A stretch of 64,000 nucleotides of DNA from Liolophura sinensis. Lineage: Eukaryota > Mollusca > Polyplacophora > Chitonida > Chitonidae. Shown piece after piece: positions 1-11,985 of this stretch; position 1 is the first letter of the stretch, and each line of letters starts with the position of its first letter. The notes under the pieces were generated by a model, which had not been told where the DNA came from, searched no databases, and saw only the letters and a program-made list of their open reading frames with translations. The DNA lies in assembly GCF_032854445.1 (NCBI RefSeq), contig NC_088295.1:63035249-63099248 (forward strand), given 5' to 3'. A program made the translations under genes and the position numbers.

Positions 1-401
1 AAAGATAATACCTCCCTTTCAATATGGACCACCTTGAAATAGGCTAATCTCATAAGTTACTGATAGTAACAATCTGATAGTAGGACATTGTTACTGAATG
101 AAACACCTTAGTGAGACAATATAGTAATTCTGCCTTTGTGTAATTCTTGATTGTAATTATTGGCAGGGCGAGGTTTTCTTCTCAGGATAAGTGAGTGGGT
201 ACGTCCATGAGAGATCCACTTGCATAAAAACTGGACGTTTTCAGTCTACCAAACACACCTGGTAAATCCCTCTGTCCGTCATGACAGTCCACTGTGACCG
301 AGCGATCAAAACATTTTCAGATTGTTACATTTTCATTTTCATTTTCACTTGATATCTATCTGTAAATTGTTGGAGTATTCTGTATTTCATTGGAGTTTTT
401 A

Positions 402-535
402 ATTAATTTATTTATTTATCTGTCTGACTGGTGTTTTACGCCGTAATAATATTTGAATTATACTACAGCGGCAAGCATTATGGTTGGAGAAAAGCGGGCA
501 GAGTTTGGGGGAAACCCACGACCATCAGCAGTGGA
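402..535 (-). mobile_element. SINE 3' fragment
   Basis: Reverse copy of the SINE tail and body: (attt)n, then 'tggtgttttacgcc', then the 'gcggcaagcattatgg' and 'gaaacccacgaccatc' blocks. The tRNA-like head is missing. Confidence 0.8.
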
Positions 536-1879
536 GTTTTTGAGTGGAGTCAAACGAAAGATTATATTCTATAACATAAATGGGAAATCCTTCAGAATGA
601 ATGGAAATACTGCAGACATATATAGGAAGACCTCATAAATTCATGGGTCAAAAAGCCCTCGACCAAGCAAGACTTCAAAGGATTTGAAGCATGGCCTTGA
701 TTGGTATTAATGAGTTCAGGTGAAGTTCTTAACACACACAAGTATTATATCTTCCTTTAGAATATAACACTTGCAGAGGTATATGAATAAAACATAGTCC
801 TCAATTATTATATTATAATCACAAAACTTTATACATGTACATCTAGAATATAATGATAATTTTGATTTAAAATCCATACTTCTACGGAAAATGGCCATAT
901 CTTGGTAATTTTCTTGAAACTACACATATTCACTTGCCAGACCAGTTGGCAAATTATATAACGTTTCATCGCAGGCCATGCGATATTTACTTCATTTTAT
1001 CACCTACCCTGTGCACCTGGTTTCACGTGCAAGAGCTAATCCGTTAACTAAAACGTGTTAAATTGATAAGGTAAGTTTGTTTGAGACGATGTCATGGAAA
1101 CATTTATCTTAGGTGTGACCTTCTTAATTCCTTCAGGGTAGACTACATTACTGTATATGATGGTGTGTAATCACAAATAATATAATTCATCAGTTATGAA
1201 TAAATACATTAACCCATCGCACGTGTCATAGCACGGTAATTACACGTGATCTGTCTAATTTACCAATATCTAGAACGCGCCTTACATTTTCTGTGACATA
1301 TAAACTCGTCACCTTTAATGTTCGAATCTTTCTATCACATGTTCAACACCATCCTGTTACTGTCAAATTAAGCAGCCCATCGCGTGACAGACAAAGACAG
1401 CTAATTCACAGTGGTTAACACCATTCCGGTCAACACGACCTTTGACTGATTGTTCCAATAAGGTATGCAAATTGCGATCTTTCACAAAGAGTGATTGGAA
1501 CATTTGGGATGCATTCTCCTAGCGGAGCGAACAAGATCATGGACGGCTGGTTGACTTGCCCAAAAGCCACATGATCCATTACAAGCAGCCTAGCGATTGA
1601 ACAGTTACGGTAAATTCGGCCCCTTCTCAAACTGCTCATTTCTTGTGGTGACTGAAAACACGTATTCATTCGTCATTATCTGAAAAAGAAGTTTAACGGC
1701 CAAAGCTGCGTTCTTTGGCTTAGCTTAAATCTGATGGAAAAGGTTTGTTTCATCTTTTCATTGATGTGTTTTATTTCTCCCACCCAAAACCGATGGTTGT
1801 CGACGAACTGATAAAATATCAAATACAACCGAAAGATGTTCATAAATACATGGCAAAATGTACTAGAGGGTGTTTCCCA
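536..1879. other. No gene seen; AT-rich sequence
   Basis: No exon with coding character. Several CACGTG-like hexamers fall in 1020-1260 ('tcacgtgc', 'gcacgtgt', 'acacgtga'), which may be chance. The short ORFs here lack similarity I recognise. Confidence 0.4.
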
Positions 1880-2925
1880 AGCTGTTATCTTTGTACACTC
1901 AAACACGTCGATTGGATCTCAATGGTTGCTGGTGTCCAATGCATCGGTTATCTTGGTTCAGTAGAACACCTCGATAGAATCCCAAGAGTCAGACGTGGCC
2001 AAGTTGTGGTTATCTTTGTACACTTGTCTTTGTACAGTGGAACACGTCGATAGGATCTCAGTGGTCGGTGGAAGCCTAAGCCGTGGTTGTCTTTGTACAG
2101 TCGAACACCTCGATAGTATCTCAGTGGCTGGTGGTGGCAAAAGTTGTAGTTATCTTTGTACAGTCTAACACGTCGATAAGATCTCAGTGGTTGGTGGTGG
2201 CAAAAGTTGTAGTTATCTTTGTACAGTCTAACACGTGGATAAGATCTCAGTGGTTGGTGGTGGCAAAAGTTGTGGTTATCTTTGTACAGTCTAAAACGTG
2301 GATAGGACCTCAGTGGTTGGTGGAGGCAAAAGTCGTGGTTATATTTGTACACTCTTACACGTCGATAGGATCTCAGTGGTTGGTGGTGGCAAAAGTTGTG
2401 GTTATCTTTGTACAGTCTAACACGTGGATAGGACCTCAGTGGTTGGTGGAGGCAAAAGTCGTGGTTATATTTGTACAGTCGAACACGTCGATAGGATCTC
2501 AGTGGTTGGTGGAGGCAAAAGTTGTGGTTATCTTTGTGCACTCTAACACGTCGATAGGATCTCAGTGGTTGGTGGTGGCAAAAGTTGTGGTTATCTTTGT
2601 ACAGTCTAACACGTCGATAAGATCTCAGTGGTTGGTGGTGGCAAAAGTTGTGGTTATCTTTGTACAGCCTAACACGTCGATAGGATCTCAATGGTTGGTG
2701 GAAGCAAAAGTCGTGGTTATCTTTGTGCACTCTAACACGTCGATAGGATCTCAGTGGTTGGTGGTGGCAAAAGTTGTGGTTATCTTTGTACAGTCTAACA
2801 CGTCGATTGGATCTCAGAGGTTGGTGGTGGCAAAAGCATTGGTTATCTTGGTTCAGTAAAACACGTCAAAAGGATTCCATGGGTCGGGCCTTTGTACAGT
2901 CTAACACGTCGATTGGGTCTCCAGT
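1880..2925. repeat. 63-bp tandem repeat array, about 16 copies
   Basis: The unit reads like 'gttatctttgtacagtctaa' plus 'cacgtcgataggatctcagt' plus 'ggttggtggtggcaaaagtt'. Copies differ by a few substitutions (gtcgat/gtggat, ggtggc/ggaggc). Because 63 is a multiple of three, both strands stay open for about 260 codons; these frames are by-products of the repeat. Edge units near 1945 and 2838 share a variant ('ggttatcttggttcag') not seen inside. Confidence 0.95.
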
Positions 2926-2997
2926 GGATATATAGGAGGAAAGCCCTATGTGTAATTCAACCCAGTTTATTCTTAAATAGCTTATATGTATTAATCC

Positions 2998-3130
2998 AGG
3001 CGCAGAAACAGACAATCGTGCCGTCTGCGGTCAATCGTAATGAAAGACCAATTTCCAAAAATAACGTTTAACACAAACCACCAAAGAACTAGCAAAGTAT
3101 ATGAAGTAACAAATTAAAACGGATTGATGC
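2998..3130 (+). repeat. Dispersed repeat D2, copy 1
   Basis: Shares with 7810-7965 and 51640-51790 the blocks 'cgaaacagacattcgtg'-like and 'acacaaaccaccaaagaact', in the same order and spacing. No coding potential or terminal repeats recognised, so the family is unclassified. Confidence 0.65.
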
Positions 3131-4187
3131 AGAGAGAAGGCGTCAACAATTTTCAATGATGACAGATAGGCGCAAGGAATGTTATAGAAACATATGTATA
3201 TATTAATTCTGTTCAGGTTGCAACTGTTCATATCCAACCTCATGGTCTGCAATATTCATTGAATAACATTATCATGACAACGTCAATGATGACGGTTCTT
3301 GAATAAACAATGAATGAAACAATGAACGCATGGAAAATCGTGGCCACCTTCGTGAACAGGGGCTGACGTCACATCCCGAAACCTAATGGAACATAGAGCA
3401 CCGTTACCTAAGTATGACCGATACACCTACTGCCAACGGGCTAGACATTCGGCTTTCCTCTCCATATAGCGAGATCATGACCAGCTGTGACAAAGTAGCA
3501 CGACTATAATAAGGGAGGATTACAATGAATTTGCCCCAAACCCTGAGTTCAACGCATGATCACTCGGAGATTGATACTCCATGTTAAGGATTGCAGTCTA
3601 GATTCTCTTCTCTAACATTTGCAATTAGTCCAACATTGTCCCCAAGCTGGTGAGAAAAAATGTGTGCTGGCACAGATTAAACCTGTCGAATTTCTTTCTC
3701 TTTTAGCTTGCTAATTTCTTCATTACAGCATTCTGGTTTAAAGATTTTGCTAGTACTGCAATAGTAGCACAAGTCTGAATCCTAAACATAAATAATCTTA
3801 ATCTTAATAATCTTGATACTGTAAATTCTTTTCTAAACATATCTGTTTGTTTGCTCTATATCAAGATACTGCGAATGGGTGAGGCATCGTGTCAGTTGGC
3901 TCCGGTACGGTATTCCAGTGAGGCAGCAGTGTAGGTAGGCGATATGGTATATTGAGATACCCTGATGTATGTTGCGCATAACATAAGATTCCTGGTAAAC
4001 ATATCAGCCAATTATTTTAACATAAAAAAAGTACGAAGGATTAAAGAAACATACAGCAATACGCTACAGTCATCCTGTTAACAAACAAACAGTTAGACAG
4101 ACAACCCAGAAACACAACCAGTGCCATATAACATTAAATAAACAATCAGTCAGACACCCGAAAAAACAATCTGCTAGATTTTATAAA
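3131..4187. other. No gene seen; contains a D1 repeat remnant
   Basis: AT-rich sequence. Around 3868-3975 ('ccagtgaggcagcagtgtag', 'gagataccctgatgtatgtt') there is a diverged copy of dispersed repeat D1, described at 11815. No other structure noted. Confidence 0.4.
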
Positions 4188-4500
4188 CCAGATGTACAAC
4201 CTAGCAGTCAGGCAACCTGACAACTGGTTAGACAGACAAACTGACAAAAAGTCGTACAGTAACCAGATGTACAACCAAGCAGTTAGGCAACCTGACAACT
4301 GGTTAGACAGACAATCAGACAAAAGTCATACATTAACCAGATGTACAACCAAGCAGTCAGGCAACATGACAGCTGGTTTGACAAACAATCAGGACAACAG
4401 TCGTACATTAACCAGATGTACAACCAAGCAGTTAGGGAACCTGACAACTGGTTGGACAGACAATGAGACAACAGCCGTACATTAACCAGATACAGTCAGA
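4188..4500. repeat. 74-bp tandem repeat, about 4 copies
   Basis: The phrase 'ccagatgtacaaccaagcag' returns about every 74 bp (near 4188, 4263, 4337, 4411 and partly 4485), followed by 'caacctgacaactggttaga'. The surrounding 4080-4870 region is rich in CAG/ACAA-type words ('gacagacaatcag'), suggesting an older, decayed array. Confidence 0.85.
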
Positions 4501-4529
4501 GACAACCAAGTAAACAACCAATGAGATCC

Positions 4530-4640
4530 CCAGATAAGTGGACAACCAATCATATCCTCAGATAAGTGAACAACCAATCAGATCCTCAGATAAGTGAACA
4601 ACCAATCAGATATTCAGATAAGTCAACAACCAGCTAACCA
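4530..4640. repeat. 28-bp tandem repeat, about 4 copies
   Basis: 'cagataagtgaacaaccaat' followed by 'cagatcct' is repeated in tandem with minor changes, directly after the 74-bp array. Confidence 0.85.
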
Positions 4641-5867
4641 CAAAAACAAACCAGTCACATAACCGATACACTACCAGCCACATACTCAGATAAATGAAAA
4701 GTCAGATAACCAAATGAACATCTATCCAGACAGATCTCTAAATAGACATTCAGAAAGATCACTCAAACAGCAAGATAGATTGCGAGTTGAACAACCAGTC
4801 AGATAACACTCAGGCACGCAGATAAACAATCTGTCAGTAAAACCAGGTAAACAGACAGTCAAATAAAGAAAATTAACAATTTAGCAGATAACAAAATTAG
4901 CCAAAATGATAAGATCAATCAAAGCACATGGCAGATACCAAACCGAAACCTCGACAGACAACCATTTTTTAAACTCTTAAATGAGATGCCCAAGAACGGA
5001 ATCAATAGAACAACCTGTAGATTTTTCAAGTTATATTAAAGTCTCCATAACATCAAACAAATCTTAAAACCTTTGCCATTTCACAGGCCACCCTTTTATT
5101 GTAAGTACATAAATAAAGCATGACCATTTGTTGGCATTTGTGCTTGACAGTTTGTGTCTTTATGAGATGGCCTATTGGCATTTTGCCCATGTAATCCGAT
5201 AAAATTCTACCCCTTATGAACTTGAGTTGGGCATCTAAATGAGTTTTCCGGTCATGATGCCTTCATTGCTAGCGTTCTTCCCACCTGCTCCGGCATAATA
5301 AATGATTTCTGGACTCTGCGATTACGGTTATCACGTACAGACGAGACTGTTTTCTGCACAGCAAACAAACCTTTGGGGAAGAAAAATACACAAGAAATGA
5401 CACGCAATTAGGCCTTGATCAAACCGTCAGTTATTAACGAAGGCGTATTGTTCCGACTGATACACCCTGCTGACTCAGGTGTTATGCGCTAAAAACACGT
5501 CAACGCAGACGCGTTTGGAAAAAAATATTAAAAAATCCGAGAAAGATATATTGCTTCGGAATCTGTTGCGAGGCCATTTGCCAAAAACACGTCGCATGGA
5601 AAGATATTTTGCGAAAAAAAAGTGTAATAGGTTGTACCATATATCTTATCTGCGGTCAGACTGCGGCCAAGTTACGAATGAAAGTTAGCCCGTATCTAGT
5701 CTAACATACACACTGTAATATACAGTGCTATTCAGCTGGAACAATATATGGATAATTGCGCTCCAAATTATAGGCTTATATAATTTCATACGATCGACAT
5801 ATGTCGCGTAGTAACATATGCTATAGCATAAATCCAAACATCGCAGCCTATTCATCATAAAATATTG
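4641..5867. other. No gene seen
   Basis: The first 250 bp continue the CAG/ACAA-rich composition of the adjacent arrays. The rest is AT-rich without coding signals. Confidence 0.4.
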
Positions 5868-6026
5868 TTATTATTTATTTATTTGATTGGTGTTTTACGC
5901 CGTACTCAAGAATATGGCACCCATGCGACGGTGGTCAGCATTATTGATGTGTGTATGTGTGTGTTGGGGGGGGGGGGGGGCGGGGATATGGGCAGAGCCC
6001 GGGGGAAACCCATAACCATCCACAGG
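5868..6026 (-). mobile_element. SINE 3' fragment with internal poly-G expansion
   Basis: Reverse SINE tail and body, interrupted around 5964-5978 by a run of about 15 G after a 'tgtgtatgtgtgtg' stretch, before the conserved 'cagagcccgggggaaaccca' block. The microsatellite grew inside the SINE. Confidence 0.8.
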
Positions 6027-7060
6027 TTTAAAATATTGCTGATGATAATTCGAAAGCAAAGCTTTACCATAAACTGCGTCAAAGTTGCCCACATTTTGCC
6101 AAATATGCGATCCTTTAATTACAAGATAATCACGGAAGATGTTTGACGCTAAACTCTGTAAAGCTACATGTAATCCCACTTAACCCGGGCCTACGAACCA
6201 CAAGAGCATGACACAGTTTGATCACTGCTAAGCGTAGCTTAGACACATTTAGTCTACCGTGCTTTTCTTGCTTTATAGCAGTACATTGTTTGCAATACAA
6301 ATATAGAGATTTCAATGTTTAAACAAGTGTAGTGAATTGCTTATTTGATTTGTCTCACAGGATAAGGAGCAATCTATGTTCTCATATGGCTTTATAAAGT
6401 CCAAGTCGTGCCGCCAGGGAAGTGTTCCAACTGTTGATTGGTTGTGAAGGATGAACAGTTTCTCGGAGACAACATCATCATTCATAGGATATAGTAAACA
6501 ATGACGTCGGAGTTGGATAGTGGTACTTAACGAATTAACGAAGATAGCGGACGCGTTAACCATTGCACTATTAAATGATAACGTGTTAACCATTCTACCA
6601 AGTGGGTCAATCGGTCATCGTGCTTTGATGACTCAGTATTTCAGAGAGAACAAGAAAACCCTGCATAACACAGTTTCTGGAACAAAATCAGGAACAGCTT
6701 ATATAACGTGTTGGTTATAAAGGTGTCATCAAACATTACTTCATTTACCAGATATTTTTTTTTGGGGGGGGGGGAGAGAGAGAGAGAGAATGGATCAGTG
6801 ATTATACATACCTGTGAAAAAAAAGGCAAATGAGAAATTACTTTTTCATCTTTATGCTTGATATTTTCCCCTCGCATCTGTTTGGATTTGCATGCAGTAA
6901 TCACAAGTTTTGCTATCATGATTACTTAACTGATTTTTAGTCAGACTGGGAGTAAGGAACACCAATTCCGAGATTATTGTCACCACCCGCTGTCAGTATA
7001 AGCTGCCCATTTGTTATCACTCTTCACTTATACCGTTCGATCAAAGACAGAAATGTATTT
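6027..7060. other. No gene seen; simple repeats
   Basis: Only simple-sequence features stand out: T8, then G10, then (ga)8 at about 6756-6788. No supported exon. Confidence 0.4.
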
Positions 7061-7359
7061 TATATACATATAGGAGGGCCTTCGTGGCTCATTTGGTTAG
7101 CGCGCTAGCGCAGCGTTATGACCCAGGAGCCTCTCATCAATGCGGTCGCTGTGAGTTAAAGTCCAGCTCATGCTGGCTTCCTCTCAGGCCGTACGTGCGA
7201 AGGTCTGACAGCAACCTGCGGATGGTCGTGGGTTTTCACTCGGGCTGTGCCCGGTTTTCACCCACCATAATGCTGGCCGCCGTCGTATAAGTGAAATATT
7301 CTTGAGTACGGCGTAAAACACAAATCAAATAAATAAATAAATAAATATATACATATAGG
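7061..7359 (+). mobile_element. Full-length tRNA-derived SINE with 14-bp target-site duplication
   Basis: Body 7075-7345. The head 'gtggctcatttggttagcgc' is a tRNA-like A-box region, followed by a B-box-like 'gagttaaagtccagctc', the central 'cctgcggatggtcgtgggtt' block, then 'gagtacggcgtaaaacac' and an (aaat)n tail. It is bracketed by perfect copies of 'tatatacatatagg' (7061-7074 and 7346-7359). These duplications mark a fairly recent L1-type insertion and define the SINE's true ends. Confidence 0.95.
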
Positions 7360-7809
7360 TGAAGAATTTGTTCAAACTTATAAAGAAGTTCTCGACACTA
7401 AAGGCATTCAGATCTTGAACCTACACAAGAAGAGTTTGTTTGCATATATTAGAGTCAGTTGTTTTAATCTGTCGCGGTAAGCTTAAATTATCAACTGGCA
7501 TAATACTGGTGCTCTGCGTGACGATTTTCATACCAGCTGCCCTTACATATAGCATTAACCACAGTCAAGCATATCGAGCGATGTCAAATGTCTGGGACCA
7601 GCACTATCGAGCTACATGTATTTTAGTCCACAAAAAAGTCACCAGGTCTGTCTGTATGACGTTAACTGTGGACATCAATAACTGTCTACTTTTTATCCAC
7701 CTTGTTTGTCTTGCTTTTTGTTATTCCTTTTCAGCCTTTTGCGAACTGCAATTTTCTCACACAATTCGGCTTGCGTGTACTGTAAAACAGCTGAGTAGGG
7801 CCGCTCACA

Positions 7810-7965
7810 TAACTGGACAATCTAGCTGTCGAAACAGACATTCGTGCACCAGCCGTCAACCGTAATGGAAGCTAATGACAAGACCAATTTTCAAAACAAA
7901 CGTTCAACACAAACCACCAAAGAACTACCACACTATATAAAATAAGAAATTAAAGCCGATTCATG
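7810..7965 (+). repeat. Dispersed repeat D2, copy 2
   Basis: Matches the 3.0 kb and 51.7 kb copies over 'cgaaacagacattcgtgcac' through 'acacaaaccaccaaagaact'. The 141-codon frame starting at 7440 runs into this repeat and is not a gene. Confidence 0.65.
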
Positions 7966-8110
7966 ACAATTGTTTATCCTGTCACTTGTTTAGCATGTAT
8001 ATGTATATGTACTGTTTAGCAGATATCCACAGTGTATGCATTATATAACACTAAGCACTCAAAATACCCAAATACCAGGTTGGGTCATACCAAATGGTAC
8101 ATGTTACTGC

Positions 8111-8290
8111 TTCGCTAGGCGCTCAGCATAGCAAGGAAACAGGACTGGTTGACCTGCTGTCAGTATAATGTCACTGGGTGGGGTGTTATGTCTGGTGTCT
8201 TCGGCGGCAACACTTTGGCGACCTGCCGCAAAAAGACACTGTATATGCACACACACCTTATGACTCCACGTCGTCAAATCAGTGAAAAAA
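8111..8290 (+). repeat. Dispersed repeat D1, copy
   Basis: Carries the D1 words 'ggaaacaggactggttgacc', 'tcagtataatgtcactgggt' and 'ctggtgtcttcggcggcaac', also present in reverse at 18.0 and 18.5 kb. Confidence 0.7.
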
Positions 8291-10400
8291 ATTTTAAGTA
8301 CGACACGATGACACGATGCATACATGAATAGTAAACCACATATGAAGGTAAGGTCGCATGTTCGAATCCAACTGACCCTAATCAGATGCAATTTGATATC
8401 AAAGTGATTGAAGCGATTGTTACCTCATGTCCTTTTCCAATTACCGGTAGAAGCCCAGCTGTTAAACTACACGTAAAACATTCCATCATCAAATAGGATA
8501 AACTCAAATAATTAAATAAATAAATAAAGACATGAAAATCTGCTTATCGTGTAATACTCTACAGACCCGACAAGTCCACGTATCATAAGCGTATAAATAC
8601 GAATTTATATTTATAATGAAGCAAAAATTAGTGTCCAGTAGCCCTTAGCTGTGTGCACTTTGTATCTCTACAACAAATGCTGTCATGTTAGTTAAAGGGT
8701 TAATTAACTAAGTGCGCTTCATGAAACCTGCCTCAGGATTAATAACAGATAGATATTCATACAGTGGAATCTAACTTTATAACACTACCGGTATTTAATT
8801 ACCGGTCCGACAAGTTACCAAATAATTATGATATACATCCGTATTACCCAGGTTCAAATAAGGGCAATGAAATAGGGGAGTTTTAGTAGTATTCAATACA
8901 GTTTCTGCCCATTGCAATAATTAGTGACTGACATTCATTTTTTCCCCAAAATATCATATCCTACGTAAACTTAGTTCCATATCCATATTAGTGTGCCTAA
9001 AAACGCCTTAGAGTGATACATGGTATATATATATGAAATATTGAAATGGGATTTATCCGATGTGTATATGAAAGTTTGAGAATTAGGATAACGCGATGCA
9101 TATTGCTGACGATGCGAGTTTTACCATTCATTTGAACTTTGAAATATACCATTAACGCGATAAAAGAAAGATGAAAATCGGGGAAACAGGATAAGAGCAA
9201 TGAGGTACGTATGGAAATTATAGGAGAATGTTTCTGCGATAAATATGAAATTTGGCAATCAGGACAGTACTACTGATGTGCTGATAGTCTTAAAAATGAC
9301 CGTAAATTGTCCCTTGACAAAGCCAGCTACCAGTGACCCGCTTTACTTTCAATACTGTCGTCAGCGTATTCATCTGGAATAATGGTGGTAAGTTAATGAA
9401 ATAAAATACTGCATAATGCCAAAATCACACGCATCACAATAAAGACATAAAGATGAATAGAAATGTGAACCAAACAGGGAGGAGACGGTTCCGAAAGTGT
9501 TCAAGTGCAGATTTTTGGTCAATTGATCGTTCTTTTATCTTCATTGTTAAGGAGTAATGGACGACAAATGTTCCAGCTTGCGATTCCAAAATTTCCACAC
9601 AAAAATTAATAAACGGTTTCTGATAAAAGGAACCGAGTTTTGTTATGGTCTATGCCAAATCTATTTGTGGGTTTTCCAGGCGCCGATGTTCGCCGCCCTG
9701 ATGGGATCGCTGTTGGCCACACGTCTGGCTAACGCATTCGGAGGACAAATTGCTTGGTCGGTGAATACTTGCCTTGGGTCATTCGCTTACAATGAAAACA
9801 TTGTCCCGTTTCGTAAGAAATTTTATGGCGAATGGAAAAAATCAGTCGTCTATTGCTTCGGGAATATTCACTTCAGGGCACAATTGGTCTTGGCACATTA
9901 AGACACTTCTTGCCATTAACTTACAGCATTTACCTCACCATATAGTTTTATGTTTTATAGTTTATTCTTCGAGGTTATTCGGGAGGATTCTACATCTAAT
10001 CTTTGAACGCAGCAATTCTCGTTTTATTGTGTGGCACAGCTGAATCGGCTTTTGTGTCCGAAAGCATTGGACTATCCACGACCCCAACTCTTCTCAGAAA
10101 AGGATCCTGACATTTCAAGCGTAAAAAACAGCAAAAAGGCAGATAGAGGCCTGCGTTTTGTTTCACTGAATTACTGTGTCATTGTTTAATCAATCCTCAA
10201 AACAAACCCGAAACTACTGAGTTCGGGTTCAGGCTTTTCCTGCTTGGACATCAAAATAACAAACACAAATCAAAAAGCCTTTAACAATATAATAGCAGGC
10301 AAAACCGATGGCTCTACATTATTGCCCCGTACCTTCGTAGCATTCGCCTGGAAGAACACGCCAGCCAAGCTGGCAGCACTTTGGGCTTCACTGAAGCATT
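8291..10400. other. No firm gene
   Basis: AT-rich DNA. A short GC-rich island at 9678-9745 follows a possible acceptor ('gggttttccag') and reads 'APMFAALMGSLLATRLANAF' in the plus frame, but another frame is open on the minus strand and no family is recognised, so it is not called as an exon. Confidence 0.35.
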
Positions 10401-10760
10401 CTAGTCGCGAATTGCTGTGACCGGAAGGCGGTCGAAGTACGGAAATAGAGCGCGGTTTATCCCAATGATCACCGTGGCATTGTAAGTGCCGCCCGAAGCA
10501 GCTAAGGACTGGGGATACTTGTTACAGGACGCACGCGTCATTAGACACTTGCACACTGCAGACGAGCAAACAGAATACTGCTCCACAGCACAAATGTCTT
10601 CGGACAATGGCATGTCTCCATACTCAGTTCTCTTATAGAGGTCAAACTCATCAACGCAGGTCAATGGGACACGGACCAGTGGCATACTGAACATCTCTAC
10701 TATGTGGACACTGTATGTTTTCGAAATGGTTGTACATTGTACACGTACATTGCTCATCAA
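10401..10760 (-). CDS. Cysteine-rich candidate terminal exon, weakly phospholipase A2-like
   Basis: The minus strand is open from about 10760 to a TAG at 10401, with clearly higher GC content than its flanks. The translated tail contains a spaced cysteine block, 'CSSAVCKCLMTRASC', which has the spacing C-x4-C-x-C-x6-C of the second half of secretory phospholipase A2 domains. In active enzymes the position after the C-x-C pair carries the catalytic Asp; here it is Leu, so if the resemblance is real it would be a non-catalytic member. A possible acceptor ('gatgttcag') lies near 10687. Neighbouring exons with the Ca-binding loop or His-Asp pair were not found. It could also be an unrelated Cys-rich exon or a pseudogene fragment. 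Confidence 0.3.
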   Translation of the reverse strand: MMSNVRVQCTTISKTYSVHIVEMFSMPLVRVPLTCVDEFDLYKRTEYGDMPLSEDICAVEQYSVCSSAVCKCLMTRASCNKYPQSLAASGGTYNATVIIGINRALFPYFDRLPVTAIRD

Positions 10761-11814
10761 GAAAAGATTCCAAGGAGACTGGTCTAAATTGGCACGATAA
10801 TTAACCTAACAAAAGTGGAAGCTATAGAACATATTATTAGTGCGTGATTTCCAAGCATACTAGTACACAATATGAGCGCTGATATAATTGGTATTACTAA
10901 AACGTTAAATACAAACTTCAGACTATTAATATCATGTTAAAGTGAGATTGTCAGTATACACGGTGTGGGGTTGAATTATTTCATTAAAAACAGTTTAAAT
11001 GGAACACAGGGAGTGACTTTGCTAAACCAGTGACGTGTGATAAATTACAATTATCATGACTGAATTTGTTTACCTTGTTCTGCTAAAGCCATGGTGACAG
11101 GGGCGTGGAATTTACTAATATTTAAGGAATTACATCAACAGTTAGAATAACCACCCCGCACCCCCTCGCCTCAACTCCAGGGAAACCTTGACAGAAAGCC
11201 GTGTTACGCTATAATTTTTTTTATTATATCGTTGATAAGTACTGCCCCACGACACTTTAATGATCAAAGTAAAGAAAAACAACGGTAAAACGAGTTTACG
11301 GTAGTCAAGATATATTTCATTTACGTATGACTTGCAGTCAGAATTATCGGGGGAGGAGCTCAACCTCACACCTCAGTATGTACAATACAACCCTCCTGAC
11401 ACAAGGCAGCATGCAACTAGACCTCAGTTGAAATGTGATGTTTACATTTTCACGTTTGCCGAGAGTCCAGACAAAAGTGCATGTATGTTCCTTCGGAGAT
11501 AAATATTAACAAATATTGATGGTCGTCGACAAAGCAGAGTTGATCTCAAAGCTAATTAAAACAGTTCTTCATGCACGACAACATGGCACGCAAGGCTGTT
11601 CGGTCATCGGGAATATCCCGGACTGGTGTTCATACAGCCCTTCCCATGTCACAATACCCTAGTCATTTACAACAAATGTCTGGTATAAACCAGTTCGTTC
11701 ACACCATATCAGTAATAAGTGCACACTACTTTCCTATTGCCTACCTCGACGCTGAAACGCCTGCGGCGGAACAGTTTTGGAGCGCTGCCTCATAAATGGT
11801 AGATACTGTTCGGT
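10761..11814. other. No gene seen
   Basis: AT-rich sequence without coding signals or clear repeats. The 11571-11795 open frame lacks splice sites and recognisable similarity. Confidence 0.35.
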
Positions 11815-11985
11815 TCGGTGTCAGTATAGTGCCACTGGGTGAGGTGTTGTGTCCGGTGTCTTCGGTATGGTGACCCAATGAATCAGCGCTATAAGTATGC
11901 AGACTCTGGGTCCGACCTACTGCAAGGATACACCGTCATGGTATAGCAGAAATAATGTACGAAGTGACGCTAAGTCCCAATCAAA
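11815..11985 (+). repeat. Dispersed repeat D1, best copy
   Basis: Begins 'tcagtatagtgccactgggt', continues through 'gtgtccggtgtcttcggtat', 'cgctataagtatgcagactc' and 'aaggatacaccgtcatggta', and ends 'gacgctaagtcccaatcaaa'. Copies lie near 3.9, 8.1, 12.65, 18.0, 18.5 and 62.8 kb. No ORF or terminal repeats; class unknown. Confidence 0.75.

Noticed and set aside
1948-2859. Overlapping 258- and 260-codon repetitive frames on opposite strands
   Set aside because: By-product of the 63-bp array; no unique sequence or signal peptide.
1880-2925. CRISPR-like array
   Set aside because: No unique spacers; units are contiguous and 54-74 bp long, and the genome is eukaryotic.
7075-7345. tRNA gene in the SINE head
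   Set aside because: A- and B-box-like words are present, but there is no cloverleaf pairing, anticodon arm or acceptor stem; it belongs to the SINE.
7440-7865. 141-codon hydrophobic frame
   Set aside because: Its second half is dispersed repeat D2 and no splice sites or domain support it.
9678-9745. Short GC-rich frame after a possible acceptor ('MFAALMGSLLATRLANAF')
   Set aside because: Only about 20 codons of coding-like sequence, the opposite strand is open too, and I recognise no family.
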